Below are positions 24,734 to 32,551 of a stretch of 64,000 nucleotides of DNA, in pieces. This stretch comes from 40CM-2-70-7 sp035631315 (lineage in GTDB: Bacteria; Gemmatimonadota; Gemmatimonadetes; Gemmatimonadales; GWC2-71-9), in NCBI GenBank assembly GCA_035631315.1, contig DASQIZ010000111.1, positions 1-64,000 of the forward strand, in the 5' to 3' direction. The notes under the pieces are model-generated. The model saw only the letters and a program-made list of their open reading frames with translations, was not told the DNA's origin and made no database searches. How positions within the stretch are numbered: position 1 is the stretch's first letter; each line of letters starts with the position of its first letter. The position numbers and the translations under genes are program-made.

Positions 24734-24965
24734 GGGGAGGAGGGAGGAGGGAGGAGGGAGGAGTCGAAACGCTTGGAAAGGAGCGCATCACGCTGCGCTG
24801 GTCGTACTTCGTACAACCGATGGGGCCTATCACCCGAAGGCCCGGTCACTCTTCGACCAAATCCGAAGAGCTGCAGTCTCGATCGAAGCGAACATTGTCG
24901 AAGGATAGGCTCTCGGGTCGACGGCCCAGTTCTTAGACTGCGACTCCTCCCCCTCCCTCCTCCCT
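24734..24965. mobile_element. small inverted-repeat element carrying a decayed four-helix-bundle gene
   Basis: Begins two bases after the protease stop. The left end is a GGGGAGG-AGGGAGG repeat ending GGAGGAGTCG (24734-24766). The right end starts CGACTCCTCC and continues as CCCTCCCTCCTCCC (24941-24964), the near-exact reverse complement. Between them lie 174 bases with a four-helix-bundle gene remnant. Non-autonomous and probably inactive. Its mobility is inferred from the terminal repeats and the decayed cargo. Confidence 0.6.
24768..24945 (+). pseudogene. four-helix-bundle (S23/IVP-type) protein remnant
   Basis: The frame reads AWKGAHHAALVVLRT, then ARSLFDQIRRAAVSIEANIVEG, the conserved core of the S23/intervening-sequence four-helix-bundle family, then a TAG (24906-24908) exactly where relatives have Tyr (EGY). 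Coding sense continues as ALGSTAQFL and, after a one-base shift, RLRLL. No start codon, a premature stop and a truncated C-terminus show it is broken. Confidence 0.75.
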
Positions 24966-24971
24966 AAGGTA

Positions 24972-24999
24972 TTGCGCCCCCGAGGCTTGCTCTTATCTT
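24972..24999 (+). promoter_or_regulatory. promoter of the 94-residue ORF
   Basis: TTGCGC (24972-24977), 16-base spacer, TATCTT (24994-24999), 25 bases before the ATG at 25025, with AGGGAACGG as the ribosome-binding site. Confidence 0.5.
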
Positions 25000-25024
25000 G
25001 GTCTAAACCTGTTCCAGGGAACGG

Positions 25025-25309
25025 ATGCCAGCACTCCCGTTACGACAAGGCTTCGCCGACGAGCGTCCTGCCGTCGTTCATGATCTCCCCCCCATAAAAT
25101 TCGAAGGGCAAGGTGTCACTGTCCGTCTCGCGGTCCGCCGGACCGAAGATGGCACGTGGCGGGGGCGCATTCATTTCGGGGCGCCGGATACCGAACACGA
25201 GCGCGCGACGGCGGAGATCTTCTGCGCCGCCTCGGAACCCGACCTCTGGCAATCTGTGCGGGACCTGCGGGATCATCACCTGCGGGACCTCTACCGCTCC
25301 CTGCTCTAG
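25025..25309 (+). CDS. 94-residue hypothetical protein
   Basis: A small soluble protein, one strand-rich half (IKFEGQGVTVRLAVRRTEDGTWRGRIHF) and one helical half (EPDLWQSVRDLRDHHLRDLYRSLL). It has a plausible promoter and RBS and is followed eight bases later by the DHp mini-protein, so the two are probably one operon. No family recognised. Confidence 0.6.
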   Translation: MPALPLRQGFADERPAVVHDLPPIKFEGQGVTVRLAVRRTEDGTWRGRIHFGAPDTEHERATAEIFCAASEPDLWQSVRDLRDHHLRDLYRSLL

Positions 25310-25317
25310 AGCTCCGG

Positions 25318-25503
25318 GTGGCCGACGACCCAATCGCGAAACTTCGCCACGATCTGGCCAACCCCCTCTCGGCCATCCTCGCCGAGACCCAGCTCCTGCT
25401 GCTGAACGAAGCCGAGCTGACGCCCGAGCTCCTCGACTCGCTCAGGCACATCGAGGGCCTCGCGCGCCGGATGCGCGACATCCTCCAGGACAAGCGCGGC
25501 TGA
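25318..25503 (+). CDS. stand-alone histidine-kinase dimerisation (DHp) mini-protein
   Basis: 61 residues from GTG 25318. Residues 7-60 form a HisKA-type helical hairpin: H-box KLRHDLANPLSAILAETQLL with a phospho-acceptor-like His followed by D-L-A-N-P-L, then LDSLRHIEGLARRMRDILQ. No sensor or ATPase domain is encoded on either side; the stop is followed by GC-rich noncoding sequence. It could be a phosphotransfer or dimerisation module, or a kinase remnant. The frame is open further upstream only as a shadow of the preceding gene. Confidence 0.6.
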   Translation: MADDPIAKLRHDLANPLSAILAETQLLLLNEAELTPELLDSLRHIEGLARRMRDILQDKRG

Positions 25504-25564
25504 GCCGCCGACACGGCCCGCGGTTCGCGCCCCGCAGAGGGCAGGCGCGGGGGAGGGGGAGCCG

Positions 25565-27409
25565 CTACGCCAGGGCGGCGCGCCCCGGCTGGCTCCGCTG
25601 GCCCGCATCGGCCGTCCGGTTCCGCCACCCGTTCGCCAGGTAGAGCAGCAGAAACACCGCCGACGTTCCGCTCACTCCGAACTTCACCGTCGCCGGCGCA
25701 TCACTGGCTGATAACAGTCCCTCGATCGTTCCCGCGATACCCAGCAGCACCACCACCATCCCGATCATCTTCACCGCGATCCGTCCGTCGATCACCAGCG
25801 CGTCGCGACGGGTGCGGTCCCCCGGCGCGATCAACGCGTGCGCCAGGCGGAATCCGGCGCCGCCGGAGATGAAGATCGCGGTCAGCTCGAGCACACCGTG
25901 GCCCGCCACGAACGTCAACAGATAACTGGCGGCGTGATAATTCGTGAAGACACCGAGGCCCACGCCCAGGCTCAAGCCGTTCGCCACGAGAGACAGCACG
26001 GTGAGCAGCCCCGCGAGCAATCCCCCCGCGAACGTGACGAAGCACACCTTGATGTTGTTCTGGATGATGAATGCGGCCACTTCCGGCAGCGCCTCCTCCG
26101 GTGACTGCGCGTAGCCGATGCCCCGGGCTTCGCGGTCCGCGGCGGCCTGCGCCCGGCTCACCATCACGGGCGGCGCGATTTCATCGGCGATGTCGGGCCG
26201 GGACCGCACCAGCGTGTATCCCACGATCCCCGGGATGACGAACATCAGGAACGCGGTCAGCACGTACCGCCAGGACTGCAGCACGGCACCGGGGAACTCC
26301 CTCGAGATCACGGGCCACAGCGGTTGCCGATCGCGGCCGCCGGCGCGGTTCCGGTACATGGCGGTGTGGCCCGCCGCAACCAGGCGCTCGAGATACCCGA
26401 TCACCGGGGTGGGGACGCCGTAAGTCCGGGCGCGGGCCAGGTCGGCGGCCACTTCCCGGTACTGCGCGGCGAAGCCGGGGATGTCGGAGGCCGACAGTCC
26501 GGTCACCCCGGCACCTTCGATTTTCTTCGCCTTGGCCCGGAAGCCCTCCCACATCTCCCGCTTTCGCTCGACGAACCGCTCGCCCGTCACGCCCACGCGG
26601 CCCGGCTGGCGCGCTGACACCAGTCCGCCGAAGCGGGAACGGCGCCGGGCGCCCTCCTCGGTGAAGACTCGCGTGAGGTAGACCTCCGGCGCTTCATGAT
26701 TCCGGGGGATGCGCGACTCGAGGCGGGTGGCGACGTCGATGGCGATCCGCGTCCGGGCCACCGGGTCGAGCTCCGTGAAGCGGGCCAGCAGCGTGTCGAC
26801 GAGCCGGAACTCCTGCTCGGCCAAGAGCGGGGGACCGAGATCCGTCTCTTCCACGACGGGCGTGGGTGGAAGGGCCGCGACCGGGGACCAGTCGGTGGCC
26901 CGGTCGCGCACCACGATGGTTCCCGCCGCCAGGTCCCCGAGGCGCTTCCGGCTCCTGGTGAAGAAGACGAAGAGAATCCCCGGAAGCGTCGGCGCGAAGG
27001 GGAAAAACTCGTCGAAGAAGCGGAGGAGGTTACGGACGGCGGAGGCGCTGGTTGTGAGACGGCGCCCGCTGTCCAGCACGACGCGGATGCCCACCAGGCG
27101 CTTTCCCGGGGTCCGGCCGGCGGCGAGCGTCTCGAACAGGAAGAAATACAGGAAGAAGCCTAGTCCCGAGAACAGCAGCACGAAGGCGAACGCCCACGAC
27201 CGGGTGGCGTTGCCCAGGAAGCTCCCGATCCGGGGTATGGTCGAGACGAGCACGGAGATAATGAAGAGGACGACCAGGTCGGTGAGTGCCGCTGCCAGGC
27301 GGGATCCCAGCCCGGCGAGCGTGAAGCCCATCGCCACCTGCTCGGGCGTCTCGACTTCGTAACGTTCTTCAAGGGTGGGTAGCTCTTCCACTCGCGCAGG
27401 GGCGTTCAT
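25565..27409 (-). CDS. RDD domain fused to SpoIIM-like (DUF95) membrane protein
   Basis: 614 residues. The N-terminal RDD region (about 27-170) has LGSRLAAALTDLVVLF, the AAGRTPGKRLVGIRVV loop and RKRLGDLAAGTIVVRDR. After a linker, a second membrane part (about 370-600) follows the stage II sporulation protein M pattern: IPGIVGYTLVR, FIIQNNIKVCFVTFAGG and FVAGHGVLELTAIFISGGAGFRLA. In many genomes these are two neighbouring genes beside MoxR/DUF58; here they are fused. Probable membrane-complex component; activity unknown. Divergent from the next gene (38 bases). Confidence 0.88.
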   Translation of the reverse strand: MNAPARVEELPTLEERYEVETPEQVAMGFTLAGLGSRLAAALTDLVVLFIISVLVSTIPRIGSFLGNATRSWAFAFVLLFSGLGFFLYFFLFETLAAGRTPGKRLVGIRVVLDSGRRLTTSASAVRNLLRFFDEFFPFAPTLPGILFVFFTRSRKRLGDLAAGTIVVRDRATDWSPVAALPPTPVVEETDLGPPLLAEQEFRLVDTLLARFTELDPVARTRIAIDVATRLESRIPRNHEAPEVYLTRVFTEEGARRRSRFGGLVSARQPGRVGVTGERFVERKREMWEGFRAKAKKIEGAGVTGLSASDIPGFAAQYREVAADLARARTYGVPTPVIGYLERLVAAGHTAMYRNRAGGRDRQPLWPVISREFPGAVLQSWRYVLTAFLMFVIPGIVGYTLVRSRPDIADEIAPPVMVSRAQAAADREARGIGYAQSPEEALPEVAAFIIQNNIKVCFVTFAGGLLAGLLTVLSLVANGLSLGVGLGVFTNYHAASYLLTFVAGHGVLELTAIFISGGAGFRLAHALIAPGDRTRRDALVIDGRIAVKMIGMVVVLLGIAGTIEGLLSASDAPATVKFGVSGTSAVFLLLYLANGWRNRTADAGQRSQPGRAALA

Positions 27410-27447
27410 ATCCTCATCTTATCGCACCTCCGCACCCAGAGCGAGCT

Positions 27448-28332
27448 ATGCCTGAGATCCGACCGCTGGACGCCGGGGAAGTGCTGGACGGCGCGCTGAC
27501 CCTGTATCGTCGCAACTTCGGACTTTTCGTGCGTCTGGCGATCGCCACACTCTGGCTGCCGATCGCCGGGTTGATCTACTTCCAGGTGCGCATGCAGGGT
27601 ATTCAGCCCGATCAGATGGCGGCCCTCATGCAGGGGCATATCGCCGCCTTCTTCGGCTACATGATCCTCTTCATCGTGGTGTACTTCGTCGGCTTCCTGC
27701 TTCTTACCGCCGGATCGATTCAGGTCATCTCCGCGTCGTACCTCGGGAAGACCACGAGTCTGGGTGAATGCCTCTCCCTCGCCTTCTCCCGGGTACTCGC
27801 CCTGATCGGTGTCGGCTTCGGGAAGGGCGTGCTCCTGTTCGTCGTGTATTTGGTGGGGGGTATCGGCGTGGCCCTGCTGTTCCTGGTGGGCAAGGCCGTC
27901 GGAGGCGGGGGCCTCAGCTTGCTGCTCGCCGTCGTCGGCGGCATCGGGCTGGTCTGGGGGATCATCTATCTCTACTGCGGATACGGAGTGACCACCGAGG
28001 TCATCGTGCTGGAAGAGCTCGATGGAGCCTTCGATGCCTTCGGCCGCTCATGGACCCTGACCAAGGGCGCCCGCGGCAAAGTGTTCGGAATGTTCATCGT
28101 GTCCTGGATCATCGTGAATTTCATCCCCGGCCTCATTCTGGGGGTCGCGAGCGCGGTCGCGGCGACCTCGGCTCCGGCTTTTGTGCCCCTGATCTCCACG
28201 GTCAGTTCGCTCCTCACGCTGATGCTTGCGCCCATCATCCCTTGCGTGTTCACTCTGCTGTACTACGACCTGCGCGCACGCCGCGAAGGGTTCGACCTCG
28301 AGCACCTCGGTCGACAGCTGGGGTTGGCCTGA
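27448..28332 (+). CDS. multi-pass membrane protein, GPDP-membrane-domain-like
   Basis: 294 residues with about six membrane segments. Starts MPEIRPLDAGEVLDGALTLYRRNFGLFV, the opening typical of membrane proteins related to the membrane domain of glycerophosphodiester phosphodiesterases. GAFDAFGRSWTLTKGARGKVFGMF repeats the same half-motif later, indicating an internal duplication. No catalytic domain. First gene of the rightward cluster that runs through DUF58. Exact role unknown. Confidence 0.8.
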   Translation: MPEIRPLDAGEVLDGALTLYRRNFGLFVRLAIATLWLPIAGLIYFQVRMQGIQPDQMAALMQGHIAAFFGYMILFIVVYFVGFLLLTAGSIQVISASYLGKTTSLGECLSLAFSRVLALIGVGFGKGVLLFVVYLVGGIGVALLFLVGKAVGGGGLSLLLAVVGGIGLVWGIIYLYCGYGVTTEVIVLEELDGAFDAFGRSWTLTKGARGKVFGMFIVSWIIVNFIPGLILGVASAVAATSAPAFVPLISTVSSLLTLMLAPIIPCVFTLLYYDLRARREGFDLEHLGRQLGLA

Positions 28333-28967
28333 TCTCGATCGTCTTCGGTGGGGGCCAACCGGCCCCCACCGACTCCCTCCACCGGGCCGTCACCGACGTC
28401 TTCTCCCGGCCCGAGTTCGGTAACTGGCTCACCCGCCGCTCTCCGATGGCCTGGCTCCTCGATCAATTCCTCCGGTTCGTGGCCTGGCTCCATCGCATCG
28501 GCGGCGACCACCCCATGCTGTACGGGATCTTCTTCTGGTCCATGGTGGCCGTGCTCGTCGTGCTCGTGGTGCACATCGGGTACACGTTGTGGGTGATCTA
28601 CGAGCGCACGGCGCACCCCAAGCCCCAAACACCGGACGCCCAGGCGCCGGCGCGCCTCCCCGAGTCGCCGGCGCGGCGCGCCGAGGCGCTGGCGCGGGCC
28701 GGACGGTTCACCGAAGCGCTGGCGTGGCGGTACATCGCGCTGGTGCGCGAGCTGGATCATCTGCACGCTGTCACCGCGAAGGACTCGAAGACTCCCGCCG
28801 AGTACGTGGCGGAGGCGCGACTCGATGACGATGGGCGCGCGACGCTCGCGGAGCTCGTGAGCGCCCTCTACCGTCACCTCTTCGGCGCCGAACCGTGTGA
28901 CGCGGCGGGATACGCCGCGTTCAACGACGCCGCGCACGCCGTGGTCGGTCATGTCGCTCCGGTCTGA
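28329..28967 (+). CDS. DUF4129 protein, apparent CTG start
   Basis: 212 residues. SLHRAVTDVFSRPEFGNWL, a single membrane helix (YGIFFWSMVAVLVVLVVHIGYTLWV), then the C-terminal helical domain with AARRAEALARAGRFTEALAWRYIALVRELD-type repeat and TPAEYVAEAR typical of DUF4129. The first half of the domain lies upstream of the only ordinary start (ATG 28446), and the frame reaches the previous stop with CTG at 28329 (CTGA overlap) or ATC as the only candidates. DUF4129 is found with transglutaminase-like or MoxR/DUF58 systems, as here. Confidence 0.8.
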   Translation: MISIVFGGGQPAPTDSLHRAVTDVFSRPEFGNWLTRRSPMAWLLDQFLRFVAWLHRIGGDHPMLYGIFFWSMVAVLVVLVVHIGYTLWVIYERTAHPKPQTPDAQAPARLPESPARRAEALARAGRFTEALAWRYIALVRELDHLHAVTAKDSKTPAEYVAEARLDDDGRATLAELVSALYRHLFGAEPCDAAGYAAFNDAAHAVVGHVAPV

Positions 28968-30264
28968 AGTCGGGCTCGCGGCGCTGCTCGTCGCGGCGGT
29001 GGGCACGGCGTTCGCTGCGGGGAGCCTCGCCAAGACCCCGGCGTCCGAGCTCGAGAACGCGTCGACCTTCCTCACCGGCCCGAGCGGCGCGAAGGGCGTC
29101 TACGAAGTGATGTCCCGCATGGGACGCCCCGTCACCCGCCGGCGCATCAGTCTCTTCGATCTCGTCGCCGATTCGGCGGCCCGTCCGGCCATCCTGATCG
29201 AGGCCGACCCCGAAGCGTCGCTCGAATCCGGCGAGATGACGCAGGTCGCGGCATTCCTCCGGAACGGCGGAACCGTGGTGGCCGGCGGCGACGGCGGGGG
29301 CATCACGCTCTGCGCGGGCTGGGCATCCGTCGGCGGCATTTCCCTCGGCCGTCATCGTGACACCATGCCGATCGTCCCCGTGCCGGGCTTTTCCCTTCCG
29401 GGTGTGCGATCCTATCTCCGTCCCTGGCAGCGCCGGTCGCGTGCTCGAAGGGACACCACCCGCGACACGCTCGCGGACTCGACGGAGGACTCGAATCCCC
29501 TGCGCGAGTTGAATGAGCTGCAGTGCCCCATCATTTCCCTGACCAGCGTGGATACGTTGGTGCGGACGTTCTCCGGTCATCCGGTGGTGGTATCCGACCG
29601 CGTCGCCGGAGGTGGTCGCCTCATTCTGATGGCGGATGACGGGTGGCTGCGGAACCGCGCCTGGCGCACGACTGGCGTCCCCTACTACGTCCTGCCCATG
29701 CTGACGCCGGAGTCTGGGCCGTCGGGGCGGGGGCGGGGGCGGGGGCAGGTGCAGTGGGATGAATACCACCAGGGGTACGAGGAGGGCGGTTCCCTGGTCG
29801 GTGCCACATGGCATTGGCTGGTCGACACGCCGGCCGGATGGGCCATCGACCAGCTCGTGGTGGTGCTGCTCGTGTGGCTCGCCGTGACGGCGGTGCGTTT
29901 CGGGCCGGCCCGCTCGGTGATCGATCGCCGGCGCCGCTCGCCGATCGAGCACCTCGAAGCACTCGCGGCGGGGTTCGAAGGCGCCGAAGGAAATCAGACG
30001 GTACTCGACCTCATCGTCGCAGGACTGCGACGCCGGCTCTCCCGTACGGGGGTGGAGCCGGGGGCGAAGGCCGACGAACAGTGGATTGCGTCGTTGACAC
30101 TGGCGATGCCCACCGCGCAGGGGCGCGGGGCGGTGCGCCGGCTGCGGGAAGCGTTCACCAAACCGGGCGGCCATGAGCGGGTGCTCGCCGCCGCCAACTC
30201 CGTGGAGGATGTGTGGGAGGAACTACGTCCGCGCGCGACGCGCGACCGATTCTCGACGCCCTGA
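28951..30264 (+). CDS. DUF4350 membrane protein
   Basis: 437 residues. An N-terminal helix (VGLAALLVAAVGTAFAAGSLA) is followed by an extracytoplasmic Rossmann-like domain (AILIEADPEASLESGEMTQVAAFLRNGGTVVAGG) and a second membrane helix near residue 310 (GWAIDQLVVVLLVWLAVTAVRFGPAR). The cytoplasmic tail RRRSPIEHLEALAAGFEGAEG is typical of DUF4350. ATG 28951 overlaps DUF4129 by 17 bases. An unusual GRGRGRGQ insert is encoded by four G runs (29724-29745). Part of the MoxR/DUF58 cluster; biochemical role unknown. Confidence 0.85.
   Translation: MSLRSEVGLAALLVAAVGTAFAAGSLAKTPASELENASTFLTGPSGAKGVYEVMSRMGRPVTRRRISLFDLVADSAARPAILIEADPEASLESGEMTQVAAFLRNGGTVVAGGDGGGITLCAGWASVGGISLGRHRDTMPIVPVPGFSLPGVRSYLRPWQRRSRARRDTTRDTLADSTEDSNPLRELNELQCPIISLTSVDTLVRTFSGHPVVVSDRVAGGGRLILMADDGWLRNRAWRTTGVPYYVLPMLTPESGPSGRGRGRGQVQWDEYHQGYEEGGSLVGATWHWLVDTPAGWAIDQLVVVLLVWLAVTAVRFGPARSVIDRRRRSPIEHLEALAAGFEGAEGNQTVLDLIVAGLRRRLSRTGVEPGAKADEQWIASLTLAMPTAQGRGAVRRLREAFTKPGGHERVLAAANSVEDVWEELRPRATRDRFSTP
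29724..29745 (+). repeat. four-run G tract (G-quadruplex motif)
   Basis: GGGG C GGGGG C GGGGG C GGGGG on the coding strand, with single-base loops, inside the DUF4350 gene. It encodes alternating Gly-Arg. Single-base loops are the most stable class of G-quadruplex; formation in vivo is inference. Confidence 0.7.
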
Positions 30265-31169
30265 AAGGCGTGGTCCTGGGACAGGACCAGGCACTTCGGG
30301 ACGTGATGGTCTGCCTGCTCGCGCGGGGCCATGTGCTGCTCGAGGGTGTGCCGGGCACCGCCAAGACCCTGCTGGTGCGTGCGCTCGCGTTAGCACTCGA
30401 CGTCCGCTACGCACGGATCCAGTTCACCCCCGACCTGATGCCCGCGGATATCACGGGCATCTCGATGCTCACGGGCACGCAGGAATTCACGTTCCGCCCC
30501 GGCCCCGTCTTCGCCGACCTCGTGCTGGCGGACGAAATCAACCGCGCGCCCGCAAAGACGCAGGCGGCGTTGCTCGAAGCGATGCAGGAACGGACCGTGA
30601 CGGTAGACGGCACCACGCACCAGCTCCCGGGCGTCTTCACCGTGTTCGCGACCCAGAACCCGGTGGAGTTCGAAGGCACGTACCCGCTGCCCGAGGCCGA
30701 GCTGGACCGGTTCATGGCGAAGGTGTTGGTCGGGTACCCCGATGCGTCGGTCGAGCAGGGGATCCTGACGAAGTACGTCCAGGGCTTCGAAGCGGACCGG
30801 CCGGCGACGTACGGGATCGTCCCGATCACGAACGCCGGGGGGCTCGAAGCCCTGCGCGCCGGGGCCGAGCAGATACGGGTGGAGCCGAGGATCACGGCGT
30901 ACATCACCGCGATCGTTCGTGCCACGCGAGGCGCGGCGTCGCTCACGCTGGGGGCGAGTCCGCGCGCGGGCGTGTCGCTCCTCAAGGCCGCGCGGGCATC
31001 GGCACTCCTGGAAGCACGCGACTACGTCATTCCCGATGACGTGAAGGGACTGGCGCCCGCGGTCCTGCGGCACCGGATCTCCGTCGCGCCCGAGCTGGAG
31101 CTCGAAGGCGTCACGCCGGACACCGCGCTCAAGACTATCCTCGACCGGGTCGAGGTTCCCACCGCGTGA
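30213..31169 (+). CDS. MoxR-family AAA+ ATPase
   Basis: 318 residues. Walker A EGVPGTAKTLLVRALA, Walker B LVLADEINRAPAKTQAALLEAMQE, sensor 1 FTVFATQNPVEFEGTYPLPEAELDRF. The MoxR group acts as a chaperone-like ATPase with VWA/DUF58 partners, one of which follows directly (GTGA overlap). The GTG at 30213 lies 52 bases inside DUF4350, following GGAGGAT. Likely cytosolic motor of the membrane cluster. Confidence 0.94.
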   Translation: MGGTTSARDARPILDALKGVVLGQDQALRDVMVCLLARGHVLLEGVPGTAKTLLVRALALALDVRYARIQFTPDLMPADITGISMLTGTQEFTFRPGPVFADLVLADEINRAPAKTQAALLEAMQERTVTVDGTTHQLPGVFTVFATQNPVEFEGTYPLPEAELDRFMAKVLVGYPDASVEQGILTKYVQGFEADRPATYGIVPITNAGGLEALRAGAEQIRVEPRITAYITAIVRATRGAASLTLGASPRAGVSLLKAARASALLEARDYVIPDDVKGLAPAVLRHRISVAPELELEGVTPDTALKTILDRVEVPTA

Positions 31170-32497
31170 TCCTCTTCACCCGGCGCGCGCTGTACGCGCT
31201 CGCCGTGTTGTCCGGCCTCGCGATTGTCGCGTACTGGCTCCCCTGGGCCGGTGCCGTGATGGTATTACTCGACGTCGTGGTGGTGGGGCTGGCCGTCGCC
31301 GACGCCTTCTGGAGTGTCCCGCTCCCCGGCGTGCTGGACGAGCCGGGGGTCGGAGTGAAGCGAGTCCCTCCCGCGGCCATTACCGTCGGGCACCCCACCG
31401 AGGTCTCCTACGTCTGGACCAACGCCGGCGTGCGCGCCGCGCGGGTCCGGATCCGTGAGACCCGCCCCGACCTCGTGGGTGGCACCCTGCCGCCGCGCGC
31501 CATCGTGATACCGGCCGGCGGTCAAACGGTCGAACGCCTGACCCTCCTCGGCGTGCATCGCGGACATGACGAAGCCGGGGAAATGCACCTCGACTCCATC
31601 GGTCCCCTTGGCCTCGGCGTGGTGCGCCGCCGGATCGCCCTGCCCTGGGACGTGACGGTCTTTCCGCCGCTCGTGTCCCTCCGGCTGCGGGCGTCGGTCG
31701 CGCAGGCGCTCCGAAAACGTGACGCCGGGATGAAGCCCATCCGCCGGCTGGGCGAAGGGCGGTTCTTCGAAAGTCTGCGCGAATGGGTGCCTGGCGACGA
31801 TCTGCGGCACATCGACTGGAAGGCGACGGCACGCCGCCGCAAGGTGATCACCCGGCAGTATGAAGAAGAGCGCCGGCAGCAGCTCCTGCTGGTGATGGAC
31901 ACGGGCCGCCTCATGACGGCCGACGTCGCCGGGATCGCGCGGCTCGACTACGCGGTGCAGGCCGCGCTCGAGCTGGCGTACGCCGCGGTTCAGCATGACG
32001 ACAATGTGGGCGTGATGAGCTTCGCCGACGGAGTGAAGCACTACGTCGCGCCGGGCCGGGGGCAGGCGGGGTTGAAGCGGGTGCTCGATGTGCTGACGAT
32101 CCTCACGCCGAGCATGCTCGAGCCCGACTATCCTGGCGCGTTCCGGTACCTCGCCGCGCGCAACCGCAAACGCGCACTCACCGTCGTCTTCACCGATCTC
32201 ATCGACCGCACCGCGTCGGAGGCGCTCGTCGCGAATCTCGCGACGCTCCGCCCCCGGCATCTCCCGCTCGCCGTAACACTCCGGAATCCCGAGCTCGATC
32301 TGGTGGCCACGACCCGTCCGGAGGATGTGCGGGATGCCTACCGCCGGGCTGCCGCCGAGGAGCTGCTGCGGGCTCGGGAAGAGGCGCTGGGTCATCTGCG
32401 GCGAGCCGGTGTGCTCGTGTTGGACGTTCCCCCCGCCCGGGCCGCCCAAGCTGTGGTGCGGGAGTACCTTGAGTTGAAGCGTCGGGGCCGGCTGTAG
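31166..32497 (+). CDS. DUF58 protein with VWA-like domain
   Basis: 443 residues. Two N-terminal membrane helices, an extracytoplasmic-type beta domain, then the DUF58 signature PIRRLGEGRFFESLREWVPGDDLRHIDWKATARRRKVITRQYEEER and a VWA-like region LLLVMDTGRLMTADVAG with MSFADGV and VVFTDLIDRTASEAL. Standard partner of MoxR. Overlaps MoxR by four bases. Last gene of the cluster that began at 27448. Confidence 0.93.
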   Translation: MILFTRRALYALAVLSGLAIVAYWLPWAGAVMVLLDVVVVGLAVADAFWSVPLPGVLDEPGVGVKRVPPAAITVGHPTEVSYVWTNAGVRAARVRIRETRPDLVGGTLPPRAIVIPAGGQTVERLTLLGVHRGHDEAGEMHLDSIGPLGLGVVRRRIALPWDVTVFPPLVSLRLRASVAQALRKRDAGMKPIRRLGEGRFFESLREWVPGDDLRHIDWKATARRRKVITRQYEEERRQQLLLVMDTGRLMTADVAGIARLDYAVQAALELAYAAVQHDDNVGVMSFADGVKHYVAPGRGQAGLKRVLDVLTILTPSMLEPDYPGAFRYLAARNRKRALTVVFTDLIDRTASEALVANLATLRPRHLPLAVTLRNPELDLVATTRPEDVRDAYRRAAAEELLRAREEALGHLRRAGVLVLDVPPARAAQAVVREYLELKRRGRL

Positions 32498-32551
32498 CGT
32501 CCCCGCTTCGAGCGTCGTAAGTTGGTACCTCACTCGAAGATGGGCCCTGTC

